DNA of 10,742 bases, taken from assembly GCA_018702715.1 (NCBI GenBank), contig JABIYQ010000168.1, positions 1 to 10,742 of the forward strand, written 5' to 3'. Source of the stretch: Desulfobacula sp. (GTDB taxonomy: Bacteria > Desulfobacterota > Desulfobacteria > Desulfobacterales > Desulfobacteraceae). Under the pieces are notes generated by a model that saw only the letters and a list, made by a program, of their open reading frames with translations, was not told the origin of the DNA and did not search any database. Positions 1 to 7,128 of the stretch are shown here, in pieces. The position numbers were made by a program, and so were the translations under genes. Within the stretch, counting starts at the first letter, position 1. Every line of letters starts with the position of its first letter.

Positions 1-562
1 CCCTGAAATCATCATCAAGGATAAGACAGGGTGCTGACATAACACTATCTTTTTGTGCGGTTTCAGGAAACAAACTGCCGTCAATTATGTGAAGGTTTAT
101 TTTGTTGCAGGCAAGTGCAAGGGGTATGACAGTCCTGACCACATTGGGACAATGGGGGCATTCAAGGGCAATATAGAGTTTTAAGCTGACCCGTATGTCT
201 ATCTTATCCATATTTAACTTATCCATATCTATCTTATCTTGGGTTTGCAGAATGGATTTGGAAGGCATTTTGTGCTCTCCATTGATTTGTGACAGGGCTT
301 CAAGAAAGGGCTCAAGTTCTTTCCCAAGGGGAAGCGCTGAATAAGTTATATTCTCTTTTAAAAGGAATCCTGGCAAGGCGTTTTCACCTTTTTTTGATTC
401 GACCCTAATGTTTAATGTCGTGTTTATAAGCTGCTTTGTAAAATTAATAAATTGATTGTCTTGGACATGATCTGCAAGGATCAATTTTATTTTGATTGAT
501 TTTTCAAGGGTTTGATCCCAGTTTTGGATCAGGGCGCATGATAGTTTGTCAAATATGGGCAT
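1..562 (-). CDS. AhpF N-terminal-domain-like tandem thioredoxin-fold protein (partial, C-terminus off window)
   Basis: This gene starts at ATG 562-560 on the minus strand and runs off the left edge after 187 codons. A purine-rich AAAGAGA lies about 7 nt before the ATG. The protein has two halves. Residues about 25-95 resemble the degenerate first thioredoxin fold of the AhpF N-terminal domain, including an 'ALPLGKELEPFLEAL' stretch like AhpF's 'G.PLGHEF..LVLALL'. Residues about 125-187 form a second fold with LYIALECPHCPNVV, giving a CPHC redox motif at C135/C138, followed by IIDGSLF and the cis-proline loop MSAP near 175-178. In AhpF this domain relays electrons from the flavin to the peroxiredoxin. 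No flavin domain precedes this copy, so it is probably a stand-alone dithiol/disulfide carrier in the cytosol (no signal peptide). Its reductase partner is not visible. The family is well supported; the partner and substrate are unknown. Residues 109-123 are a small in-frame repeat. Confidence 0.85.
   Translation of the reverse strand, partial: MPIFDKLSCALIQNWDQTLEKSIKIKLILADHVQDNQFINFTKQLINTTLNIRVESKKGENALPGFLLKENITYSALPLGKELEPFLEALSQINGEHKMPSKSILQTQDKIDMDKLNMDKIDIRVSLKLYIALECPHCPNVVRTVIPLALACNKINLHIIDGSLFPETAQKDSVMSAPCLILDDDFR
199..243 (-). repeat. In-frame 15-bp tandem repeat (three units) in the thioredoxin-like gene
   Basis: Three consecutive 15-nt units, at 199-213, 214-228 and 229-243, share a CTTATCCATAT-like core; the third copy diverges at its end. 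On the coding strand they encode DKIDM, DKLNM and DKIDI, a charged linker between the two thioredoxin folds. Each unit is a whole number of codons, so copy-number change would lengthen or shorten the linker without a frameshift. Confidence 0.75.
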
Positions 563-745
563 GATTTATTCTCTTTAATTTGGTGTTTGTTTTTACCCTG
601 AACCATGTTCTTGACAGAGCGTTTTATTTTTATTGTTGAAGATGATAATTATTCTTTACCAGAATCCGGCTTTTAAATTAAGCATAAATCATGTAAATTA
701 TTGAATCGGTGCGAAAATAATTAATTTGAATTGGAAAAAACAAAA
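563..745. other. Divergent intergenic region between thioredoxin-like gene and EndoQ-UvrD gene
   Basis: This 183-nt AT-rich region must carry start signals for both flanking genes. On the plus strand a perfect TTGACA lies at 611-616, but no convincing -10 box follows at 16-18 nt. A GAAC-CAT-GTTC inverted repeat lies at 600-610. No hairpin terminator or small ORF is evident. Promoters are probably present but cannot be placed with confidence. Confidence 0.4.
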
Positions 746-3700
746 ATGAAATTTATTGCTGACCTTCATATTCATTCCAAGTATTCAAGAGCTACAGCTA
801 AAAATCTTGATTTTGAGAATCTTTATTATACAGCCCAAATTAAAGGGGTAACGCTTATTGGGACAGGAGATTTTACGTATCCTGCATGGATAAGCGAGAT
901 TGAGTCCAAGCTTGTAGAAACAGAACCCGGATTGTTTTCACTGAAAAAAGAAATTGCCAAAGATATAGATAAAACCATTCCGGGAAATTGCAGAAATCCT
1001 GTCAGGTTTATCCTGCAAAGCGAAATCAGCAATATTTACAAAAAAGATGACCGGGTAAGAAAAAATCATAATCTAGTCTATTTTCCTGATATTGACAGTG
1101 TTAAAAAATTTAATGCCAGGCTTGATGCCATTGGAAATATCAAATCCGATGGACGTCCAATACTTGGTCTGGATGCCGCAGATCTGCTTAAAATCATGCT
1201 GGATGTCAATGATAAAGGTTTTTTTGTGCCGGCCCACATCTGGACACCCTGGTTTTCAATGTTTGGATCAAAATCAGGATTTGATTCCATTGAAGAATGT
1301 TTTGGCCCATTAAAGTCGCATATTTTTGCAGTTGAGACAGGGTTGTCATCAGACCCCCCAATGAACTGGCGAATTAAAGATCTTGATAATGTTCGATTGA
1401 TGTCTAATTCCGATGCCCATTCACCCGGGTATCTGGGACGAAATGCCTCTGTCTTTAATACAGATTTAAGTTTTTTTCATATCCGGCAGGCCCTTGAAAA
1501 AAATGATCTTGAAAAATTTCAGGGCACACTGGATATGTACCCCCACCAAGGCAAATACCATTATGACGGCCATAGGAAATGTAATATCTGCCTGAACCCT
1601 GCCGCCACAGCGCAAATTGACGGTATCTGCCCTGAGTGCGGCAGAAAAGTGACATATGGAGTATTGAACAGAGTCCAGAAACTTGCCACAAGGAAGGAAG
1701 GGTATGAGCCTGAAAATCGGCACGGGTTCAAAAGCATTATTCCCCTTGTTGATATCCTTTCGGAAATTTTTGAGGTAGGCCCAAAAACTAAAAAAGTGGC
1801 AGCCTACTACACCAAAGCCATTGAAGCCCTGGGGCCTGAGCTTGGGATTCTTGTTGATAAATCTGCTGAACAAATAGATGCGGCCAATGTACCTTTATTG
1901 GCTGAAGCCATCATGAAGATGCGGACTGGAGATATCAATATTGATCCTGGATATGATGGTGAATTTGGAAAAGTGAAGCTTTTTTCAGAACAGGAAAAAA
2001 TTAGATTAAAAGGAGAAAAAAATCTTTTATTTGATCTCCCTGCCAAAAAAGTTAAGCCAAGAGAAAAAAAACGTGTTGTAAAACAGAATTTTAAAATTAA
2101 AACCAGTAAAAAAAATCAAAAACTATCTCAGCCTGTCAAACCCAAAGGCCTTTTAGACGGGTTGAATCCTGAGCAGAAAAAAGCAGTTGAATCAAAAGCT
2201 AAGGCAATGGTGATCCAGGCCGGTCCGGGTACAGGCAAGACACGAACCTTAACCGCAAGAATTGCATATCTTGTATCAAAGCAAAATATTGAACCGGGCA
2301 ATATCCTTGCCCTGACGTTTACCAATAAGGCGGCAAGACAGCTGGAACAAAGAATTGACCAATATGTGCCTAAAACAAAATCCCAGGTGCTGGCGGCAAC
2401 ATTTCATTCTTTTTGCCTTAAACTTTTACGAGAATACAAAGATTTAAATGCGGCCATTGCCGATGAGTCGTTGCGGATTGCGCTGATCAAAGAAGCTATT
2501 GGCAAAGAAGCTAAAAAGGGAATGACAAATAAAATTGATAAATTAATAAGTCTTTGTAAACAGAATTTATTGGACCCTGATGATGATTTGAGAAACTTTA
2601 TAACCCATGTTGAGAGTGTTGAGAGTGTTGAGCCAGACTCTTTTAAGAAAATTTATCAAACCTACCAGGCCCTTTGTAAAGAACAGAATGTGGTAGATTT
2701 TGAAGACCTGATTTTAATGGCAGTCAAAATGCTGGTTGGCCAAGAAGAGGTGTTGTCAAGTATTAGATATCAATATCAATATATTTTTATCGATGAATAC
2801 CAGGATTTGAATTTTGGCCAATATGAGCTTGCAAAGATAATTTCACAAGGCAATCATATTGTGGTTATTGGTGATCCAGACCAGTCAATTTACGGGTTCA
2901 GGGGATCGGACAATAAATATTTTAACCGGTTTTCAGATGATTTTTTGGGATGTGAAAAGATTATATTGACGAAAAATTACAGATCTACCCAGACCATTCT
3001 TGATGCATCATTTCAAATGATCAATAAGTCTTTGGACACATCTGAAAAATTCAAGATTTTTTCAGATGTGGGAAGGTCAAAAAAGCTGATCATAAAAGAG
3101 ACGGTTAGTGAACAGGCAGAGGCGGTAGCCATTGGTAAGATGATTGAAAAACTTGTGGGTGGGATTTCTTTTTTTTCAATGGATGCAGGCAAGGTGGATC
3201 CGGACACCCAAAAAGAATATTCTTTTGCAGATTTTGCAATCCTCTGCCGGACTAAAAAACAATGCACAACATTTGTCAATGTGTTTGAAAAACAGGGTAT
3301 CCCTTTTCAGGCAGCAGATAAAAAAAGCCTGTTTGAAATGAATGGTATCCGGCAATTGATAAGTTTTTGCAGGATTATGGCTAAAAGTGAAAGTTTTCTT
3401 GATATTGAGAATATTTTTCAGTACCTGGGTGCGGGTATGGGTAAAAAACAAACAGCACAATTGTATACGTTTTATAAACAATCTATTGCTATGAACCTGG
3501 ACATCATGGAAATCTTTGATAGAGCAGATATCAGCGGATTGAACCAGGTGTCAAAAACAAAGATCAGCACCTTAACCGATATTCTTAAGGGCGTTAGGGG
3601 GAAAATTAAAAATTGTGATAATAAAATCGGCATAAGATTATTAGTCAGGCAAACAGGTTTGAAGGAAATAATTGAAAATGATGATAAAATAAACCAGGCG

Positions 3701-4138
3701 TTTGAAGGATTATTATTAAAGGCCGGGCGTTATAATGATTTAAAAAAATTTTTGGATGGGATTGCCTTAAACCGGGATGTGGATGCCATAGGGTTTAATA
3801 TGGAAAAAGTATCTTTAATGACCATGCATGCGGCCAAAGGGCTGGAGTTTCCTGTTGTTTTTGTTGCAGGTTGTGAACAGGGACTTGTCCCCTTTGCAAA
3901 GGATGGAAAACATATCGATGACCTTGAAGAAGAACGCCGCCTGTTCTATGTTGCCATGACAAGGGCCATGGATATTCTTTGTTTGACTTATGCAAAAAAA
4001 AGAAGCATATATGGCAAAAGTTTTAAAAGGCAAAGATCTTTTTTTATTGACGATATTGAAAAAAGTCTGACACAACTTGAGAAAAGTCGAGTTTTCTTGC
4101 CCGTAAATAAAAAAGAAAAACAATTGGAATTATTTTAA
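746..4138 (+). CDS. Endonuclease Q-like PHP nuclease fused to UvrD/PcrA-type SF1 helicase
   Basis: This 1130-residue protein looks like a two-enzyme fusion. Residues 1-about 410 match the endonuclease Q architecture: a PHP metal-dependent nuclease domain (DLHIHSKYS at 6-14, GTGDFT at 39-44, PAHIWTPW at 162-169, SNSDAHSP at 220-227), a four-cysteine zinc site (C279, C282, C295, C298) and a helical HhH-like segment at about 330-400. EndoQ enzymes nick DNA 5' of deaminated bases. A lysine-rich linker (about 433-468) leads to a complete UvrD/PcrA helicase: Walker A GPGTGKT 493-499, TFTNKAA 524-530, DEYQD 683-687, GDPDQSIYGFRG 709-720, NYRST 744-748, TMHAAKGLEF 1026-1035 and FYVAMTRA 1067-1074. 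The C-terminus is QLELF (1126-1130), close to the bacterial beta-clamp consensus QL[SD]LF. ATG 746 is preferred over in-frame TTG 731 because GGAAA lies about 8 nt before it and it places the PHP motif at the usual N-terminal distance. A short VES repeat lies at 622-629. The fusion's reaction is inferred, not shown. Confidence 0.93.
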   Translation: MKFIADLHIHSKYSRATAKNLDFENLYYTAQIKGVTLIGTGDFTYPAWISEIESKLVETEPGLFSLKKEIAKDIDKTIPGNCRNPVRFILQSEISNIYKKDDRVRKNHNLVYFPDIDSVKKFNARLDAIGNIKSDGRPILGLDAADLLKIMLDVNDKGFFVPAHIWTPWFSMFGSKSGFDSIEECFGPLKSHIFAVETGLSSDPPMNWRIKDLDNVRLMSNSDAHSPGYLGRNASVFNTDLSFFHIRQALEKNDLEKFQGTLDMYPHQGKYHYDGHRKCNICLNPAATAQIDGICPECGRKVTYGVLNRVQKLATRKEGYEPENRHGFKSIIPLVDILSEIFEVGPKTKKVAAYYTKAIEALGPELGILVDKSAEQIDAANVPLLAEAIMKMRTGDINIDPGYDGEFGKVKLFSEQEKIRLKGEKNLLFDLPAKKVKPREKKRVVKQNFKIKTSKKNQKLSQPVKPKGLLDGLNPEQKKAVESKAKAMVIQAGPGTGKTRTLTARIAYLVSKQNIEPGNILALTFTNKAARQLEQRIDQYVPKTKSQVLAATFHSFCLKLLREYKDLNAAIADESLRIALIKEAIGKEAKKGMTNKIDKLISLCKQNLLDPDDDLRNFITHVESVESVEPDSFKKIYQTYQALCKEQNVVDFEDLILMAVKMLVGQEEVLSSIRYQYQYIFIDEYQDLNFGQYELAKIISQGNHIVVIGDPDQSIYGFRGSDNKYFNRFSDDFLGCEKIILTKNYRSTQTILDASFQMINKSLDTSEKFKIFSDVGRSKKLIIKETVSEQAEAVAIGKMIEKLVGGISFFSMDAGKVDPDTQKEYSFADFAILCRTKKQCTTFVNVFEKQGIPFQAADKKSLFEMNGIRQLISFCRIMAKSESFLDIENIFQYLGAGMGKKQTAQLYTFYKQSIAMNLDIMEIFDRADISGLNQVSKTKISTLTDILKGVRGKIKNCDNKIGIRLLVRQTGLKEIIENDDKINQAFEGLLLKAGRYNDLKKFLDGIALNRDVDAIGFNMEKVSLMTMHAAKGLEFPVVFVAGCEQGLVPFAKDGKHIDDLEEERRLFYVAMTRAMDILCLTYAKKRSIYGKSFKRQRSFFIDDIEKSLTQLEKSRVFLPVNKKEKQLELF

Positions 4139-4199
4139 GAATTAATTTTGTTTAAACGATGGTCTTAGATCCAGCACCAAATAAAGGCAAAAAATAATA

Positions 4200-4571
4200 A
4201 TGGTAAGCATGGCATATAAAAAAATCGAACTTGAAAATAATCAAACCCTTATCATATCCGATCTGTCACGAGAAATCAGTGCAGATGCATATGTGGTGAT
4301 TATGAAAGCAAACATTGAAATTAATATTGAAAAAGAGTTGTTTTTTGAGGCTCCCCTGTCTGATTTCAAATTTGAAGATATTTTGGCAACCCTGGGTGAC
4401 AAAGTGATCTATGAATACAAAATTGAACGAAATTTCATCATGAGTAAAGAAAAGGACAGGGTGTTTGAAACATTGGTTAAAACCTTTCTGGATAACCTGG
4501 GACAATATGTTGCAAAACCAAATTTTCCTGGGAAATTTATCCTTAAGGAATATAAAGACAGGATAAAATAG
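4200..4571 (+). CDS. Small conserved-looking protein of unknown function
   Basis: I do not recognise this 123-residue protein. It is soluble and mixed alpha/beta in appearance, with no signal peptide, membrane segment, cysteine cluster or nucleotide-binding motif. It opens with KKIELENNQTLIISDLSREI, which reads as a pair of beta strands, continues with alternating hydrophobic and acidic segments, and ends in a basic tail. I have an uncertain recollection of similar small proteins in other Desulfobacterota. ATG 4200 has an AAAGG about 12 nt upstream; ATG 4209 (MAYKK...) is an equally plausible start that would remove three residues. It lies 61 nt after the helicase gene and 8 nt before the transglycosylase gene, suggesting shared transcription. 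Codon use and reading-frame length support a real gene; function is open. Confidence 0.75.
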   Translation: MVSMAYKKIELENNQTLIISDLSREISADAYVVIMKANIEINIEKELFFEAPLSDFKFEDILATLGDKVIYEYKIERNFIMSKEKDRVFETLVKTFLDNLGQYVAKPNFPGKFILKEYKDRIK

Positions 4572-4579
4572 ACACAAAA

Positions 4580-5155
4580 ATGTTAAAAAGAGTTGTCATT
4601 GTTTTTTCGATAGTTTTGATCACTTTAGGTTTTGACAAGGCCTTTGCCGACATTTATAGATATGTTGACAAGCTTGGGGTAGTCCATTTTACAAATGTGC
4701 CAACGTCACCAAATTACAAATTATATATTAAAGAAAAACGAAAAAAACCTTTATCCGGGATCTCCACTAAAAAGTATGATGGTATGATCAGGAAAGCACA
4801 AAGAAGATATGGAGTGGAGTTTTTTTTGATTAAAGCCGTGATAAAAGTGGAATCAAATTTTAATCCAGAGGCCGTATCAAAAAAAGGTGCCAAAGGACTA
4901 ATGCAGATTATGCCGGCCAATTTTAAGACCCTTTCTGTGAAGGATCCATTTAATCCTTCTCAGAATATCATGGGTGGGGCTCTTTATCTTCAGCGTCTTT
5001 TAAAGAGGTACAAAAATAAACTGCCCCTTGTCCTTGCAGCTTACAATGCAGGTCCAGAGGCAGTAGATAAGTATAAAAAGATTCCACCTTACAAGGAAAC
5101 GCAAAATTATGTTAAAAAAGTGATGGAGACATATAGCAAATATAAAAAATCCTAA
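4580..5155 (+). CDS. Exported lytic transglycosylase with N-terminal DUF4124-like domain
   Basis: This 191-residue protein probably cleaves the N-acetylmuramic acid-N-acetylglucosamine bond of peptidoglycan, forming 1,6-anhydro ends, in the periplasm. A signal peptide (MLKR, a hydrophobic stretch, then AFA before D24) is clear. Residues about 24-60 resemble DUF4124 (IYRYVDKLGVVHFTN), often found before such domains. Residues about 66-180 are an SLT-type goose-lysozyme-like domain: the catalytic Glu is E91 in KVESNFNP, followed by GLMQIMP 106-112 and AAYNAGP 153-159. All motifs are intact. The gene begins 8 nt after the small upstream gene. No strong Shine-Dalgarno is visible, so coupling to the upstream gene may help translation. 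Its stop lies 6 nt from the galU stop on the other strand with no hairpin between, so the two transcripts may overlap at their 3' ends. It lacks the LysM repeats of MltD-type enzymes. Confidence 0.93.
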   Translation: MLKRVVIVFSIVLITLGFDKAFADIYRYVDKLGVVHFTNVPTSPNYKLYIKEKRKKPLSGISTKKYDGMIRKAQRRYGVEFFLIKAVIKVESNFNPEAVSKKGAKGLMQIMPANFKTLSVKDPFNPSQNIMGGALYLQRLLKRYKNKLPLVLAAYNAGPEAVDKYKKIPPYKETQNYVKKVMETYSKYKKS

Positions 5156-5161
5156 ATATTT

Positions 5162-6034
5162 CTAAAAGTCTTTTTGTATTTTTTTTATAAATTTTATCAA
5201 TTTGTCTCTCATATCAGGTCTTTCAAGGGCAAACGCCAGGTTGGCCATCTGAAATCCGGCCTTGTCCCCACAATCAAACCGCTGTCCGCAAAATTTATAT
5301 CCATAAATCGGTTGTTCCTTGAGCAGCGCTTTCATGGCATCCGTGAGCTGGATCTCTCCACCGGCACCTTTTTCTTTTTTACCTAAATATTCAAAGATTT
5401 TAGGGGTTAGTATATAGCGGCCGATGATGGCAAGATTGGAAGGGGCTTCATCAGGATTTGGTTTTTCCACCATATTGTTGATCTTCACAATATTTTTTTC
5501 CACGGCTTGTGCATCAAGGATACCATATTTATCTGTCTGGTCTTTTTCTACTTCCATGACTGCAGCTATTGAGGCTCTTAACCGATCGAATTTTTTTACC
5601 ATCTCAGAAAGAACGGGTTTATCTGTCTGGATAAGGTCATCGGCTAAAAGTACGGCAAAAGGTTCATCACCTATAATATCTCTGGCACACCATATAGCAT
5701 GACCCAGTCCTAAAGGCTCATGTTGTCGGGTATAAATAATGGTACCGGTTTTTGGAACAAGTTCCCGGATTTGTTTTAAAAGATCTGTTTTCCCTTTGTT
5801 TTCAAGGACGTGCTCTATTTCATATGATCTGTCAAAATGATCTTCTAATGCTTTTTTCCCGCGGCCGGTAACAAAAATAATTTGTTCGATACCTGCTGCA
5901 AAAGCTTCTTCAACAGCATACTGGATGAGGGGCTTATCAACAACCGGAAGCATCTCTTTGGCCATGGCTTTAGTGGCGGGTATAAATCTTGTTCCAAGTC
6001 CTGCTACAGGGAAAACAGCTTTTCTGATTTTCAT
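5162..6034 (-). CDS. galU: UTP-glucose-1-phosphate uridylyltransferase
   Basis: GalU makes UDP-glucose from UTP and glucose-1-phosphate in the cytosol, feeding lipopolysaccharide, exopolysaccharide and sugar-nucleotide synthesis. The 290 residues match the usual bacterial length. Visible motifs are the nucleotide-binding GLGTRFIPATK (12-22) with KEMLP (26-30), EPLGLGHA (106-113), ADD (131-133, metal and uridine region), VEKP (189-192), GRY (205-207), GGEIQLTDA (225-233) and DCGDKAG (254-260). All expected active-site segments are present. The ATG at 6034 is preceded by TAGGAG at good spacing. The gene is alone on its strand, divergent from the cysteine-cluster gene and convergent with the transglycosylase gene. 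Other GalU-like pyrophosphorylases such as RmlA differ in the first loop (GGxGTRLxPxT), so the assignment is firm. Confidence 0.96.
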   Translation of the reverse strand: MKIRKAVFPVAGLGTRFIPATKAMAKEMLPVVDKPLIQYAVEEAFAAGIEQIIFVTGRGKKALEDHFDRSYEIEHVLENKGKTDLLKQIRELVPKTGTIIYTRQHEPLGLGHAIWCARDIIGDEPFAVLLADDLIQTDKPVLSEMVKKFDRLRASIAAVMEVEKDQTDKYGILDAQAVEKNIVKINNMVEKPNPDEAPSNLAIIGRYILTPKIFEYLGKKEKGAGGEIQLTDAMKALLKEQPIYGYKFCGQRFDCGDKAGFQMANLAFALERPDMRDKLIKFIKKIQKDF

Positions 6035-6100
6035 GAAAACTCCTAAGGATTTCGTTAGTTATATCCAATCTGTAAGGCACTTTAAATGGTAACGCCTTGT

Positions 6101-6129
6101 TATGTATTTAGAAATAAATCAGATGTCAA
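6101..6129 (-). promoter_or_regulatory. Candidate galU promoter
   Basis: On the minus strand a perfect TTGACA (6129-6124) is followed after 17 nt by TACATA (6106-6101), a weak -10. It lies about 70-95 nt before the galU start. Identified by eye only. Confidence 0.4.
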
Positions 6130-6192
6130 ATTTATTTTATTTAACCGCTTAAAATAAGTGAAATTAAAAATAAGCCTTGAATCTGTAATCGA

Positions 6193-6221
6193 TTGACATT
6201 ATTGAACCTTTTTCGTATGCT
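6193..6221 (+). promoter_or_regulatory. Candidate sigma70-type promoter for the cysteine-cluster gene
   Basis: A perfect TTGACA (6193-6198) is followed after exactly 17 nt by TATGCT (6216-6221). Initiation would fall near 6228, leaving a leader of about 40 nt before ATG 6267. It and the galU promoter candidate face away from each other in the 232-nt gap 6035-6266, where nothing else was seen. Confidence 0.5.
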
Positions 6222-6266
6222 CCCCCGAGTTTAAGCACCATAATAATTTTAACAAAGGAAGTTTTG

Positions 6267-7058
6267 ATGACTGATATAAACCAAAAAACATCTGAAATAC
6301 CGCCGGAGCAGCTAAGCCTGAGGAGCAAGTTTAAATTTGACTGCCATAAAGGTGTTAAATGTTTTACAGACTGCTGCCGGGGAATTAATATTATGCTCAC
6401 CCCATACGATATTTTAACCATGCGCAAAAAACTTGATTTGACTTCCGAAGAATTTCTTGCCGTGTTTACTGATCCGCATATCCTTGAGAAAGGTGACCTT
6501 CCCGTGGTTACACTTAAGCTTCTGGATGATGAAAGAAAATCGTGTCCTTTTGTTGAAGACAAGGATGGGTGTGCCATATATGAGGACCGTCCCACAACTT
6601 GCAGATACTATCCACTTGGGGTCGGCTCTTTAAGCTATTCCGGAGAGAAAGGTGAAAAGGATGAATTCTTTTTTACGGTGAAAGAAGCCCACTGCATGGG
6701 ATTTGATGAGGATAAAAAATGGACTGTTGCAGAGTGGAGAGAGGATCAGGGTGTTGACCTTCGTGACCAAGTCAATGATGGCTGGTTTGATTTGATAGTC
6801 AGGAAAAAATCCTTGCCTCCTAATATGAAGCTTTCAGAAGAGAGCAAAAAGATGTTTTTTATGGTTTGTTATAATATTGACAAATTCAAAAAATTTGTAT
6901 TTAAAAGCAGTTTTTTACAAAGATACGATTTTCCAGAAAAAACAATTGAAGAAATAAAAAATGATGATATCAAGCTTCTTCAATTTGGATTTGAATGGCT
7001 TAAAGTCAGTTTTTTTCAAACAGGACAAGAGAAATTTAAAATAAAAGAAAAAAAGTAA
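6267..7058 (+). CDS. YkgJ-family cysteine-cluster protein
   Basis: This 263-residue cytosolic protein belongs to the YkgJ/CxxCxxCC cysteine-cluster group, thought to bind zinc or iron; the biochemical role of most members is not established. The N-terminal signature is C26-x5-C32-x3-C36-C37 in FDCHKGVKCFTDCC, followed by C93 (SCPF), C102 (GCAIY), C112 in RPTTCRYYPLG and C143 (HCMG), the order typical of the family. The C-terminal 100 residues are helical and charged, with an additional C201 and no recognised domain. ATG 6267 is chosen over the adjacent TTG 6264 because AAGGAAG ends 5 nt before it. The gene stands alone between a promoter candidate and a strong hairpin, so it is likely monocistronic. 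No neighbour suggests its partner. Confidence 0.85.
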   Translation: MTDINQKTSEIPPEQLSLRSKFKFDCHKGVKCFTDCCRGINIMLTPYDILTMRKKLDLTSEEFLAVFTDPHILEKGDLPVVTLKLLDDERKSCPFVEDKDGCAIYEDRPTTCRYYPLGVGSLSYSGEKGEKDEFFFTVKEAHCMGFDEDKKWTVAEWREDQGVDLRDQVNDGWFDLIVRKKSLPPNMKLSEESKKMFFMVCYNIDKFKKFVFKSSFLQRYDFPEKTIEEIKNDDIKLLQFGFEWLKVSFFQTGQEKFKIKEKK

Positions 7059-7073
7059 ACCTATTATTTGTAT

Positions 7074-7117
7074 TGATTACAGAGGCCATGCGCTTTGTTG
7101 CATGGCCTCTGTAATTA
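7074..7117. terminator. Strong hairpin between convergent genes, probable bidirectional terminator
   Basis: A perfect 16-bp inverted repeat (7076-7091 with 7100-7115) encloses an 8-nt loop and is extended by a G-T and a T-A pair. It lies 17 nt after the cysteine-cluster gene stop and about 12 nt beyond the dapA-like gene stop. The downstream tracts are AT-rich rather than pure T runs on either strand, so it may act as a terminator, an mRNA 3' end stabiliser, or both. Confidence 0.75.
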
Positions 7118-7128
7118 TAGTAATTATT

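Noticed and set aside
600..610. GAAC-CAT-GTTC as an SOS (LexA) box before the repair gene
   Set aside because: The spacer is 3 nt, while the GAAC/GTTC type of LexA site needs 4; no second site supports it. It remains a chance-level inverted repeat.
611..616. Perfect TTGACA upstream of the nuclease-helicase gene as its promoter
   Set aside because: No acceptable -10 hexamer lies 16-18 nt downstream; the nearest GATAAT is 27 nt away.
731..745. In-frame TTG at 731 as an earlier start for the nuclease-helicase
   Set aside because: No ribosome binding site precedes it, whereas ATG 746 has GGAAA about 8 nt upstream and starts directly with the PHP motif, as in the family.
1466..1873. Long antisense open frames within the nuclease-helicase gene, and similar ones under other genes
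   Set aside because: They lack ribosome sites, have unnatural composition and lie opposite strongly conserved domains; they are by-products of the coding strand.
2609..2632. VES-VES-VE repeat in the helicase as a functional repeat
   Set aside because: Fewer than three 9-bp units in a loop of helicase domain 1B; probably replication slippage without a role.
5156..5190. Terminator between the convergent transglycosylase and galU genes
   Set aside because: There is a T-rich stretch on the plus strand but no stem of useful length before it.
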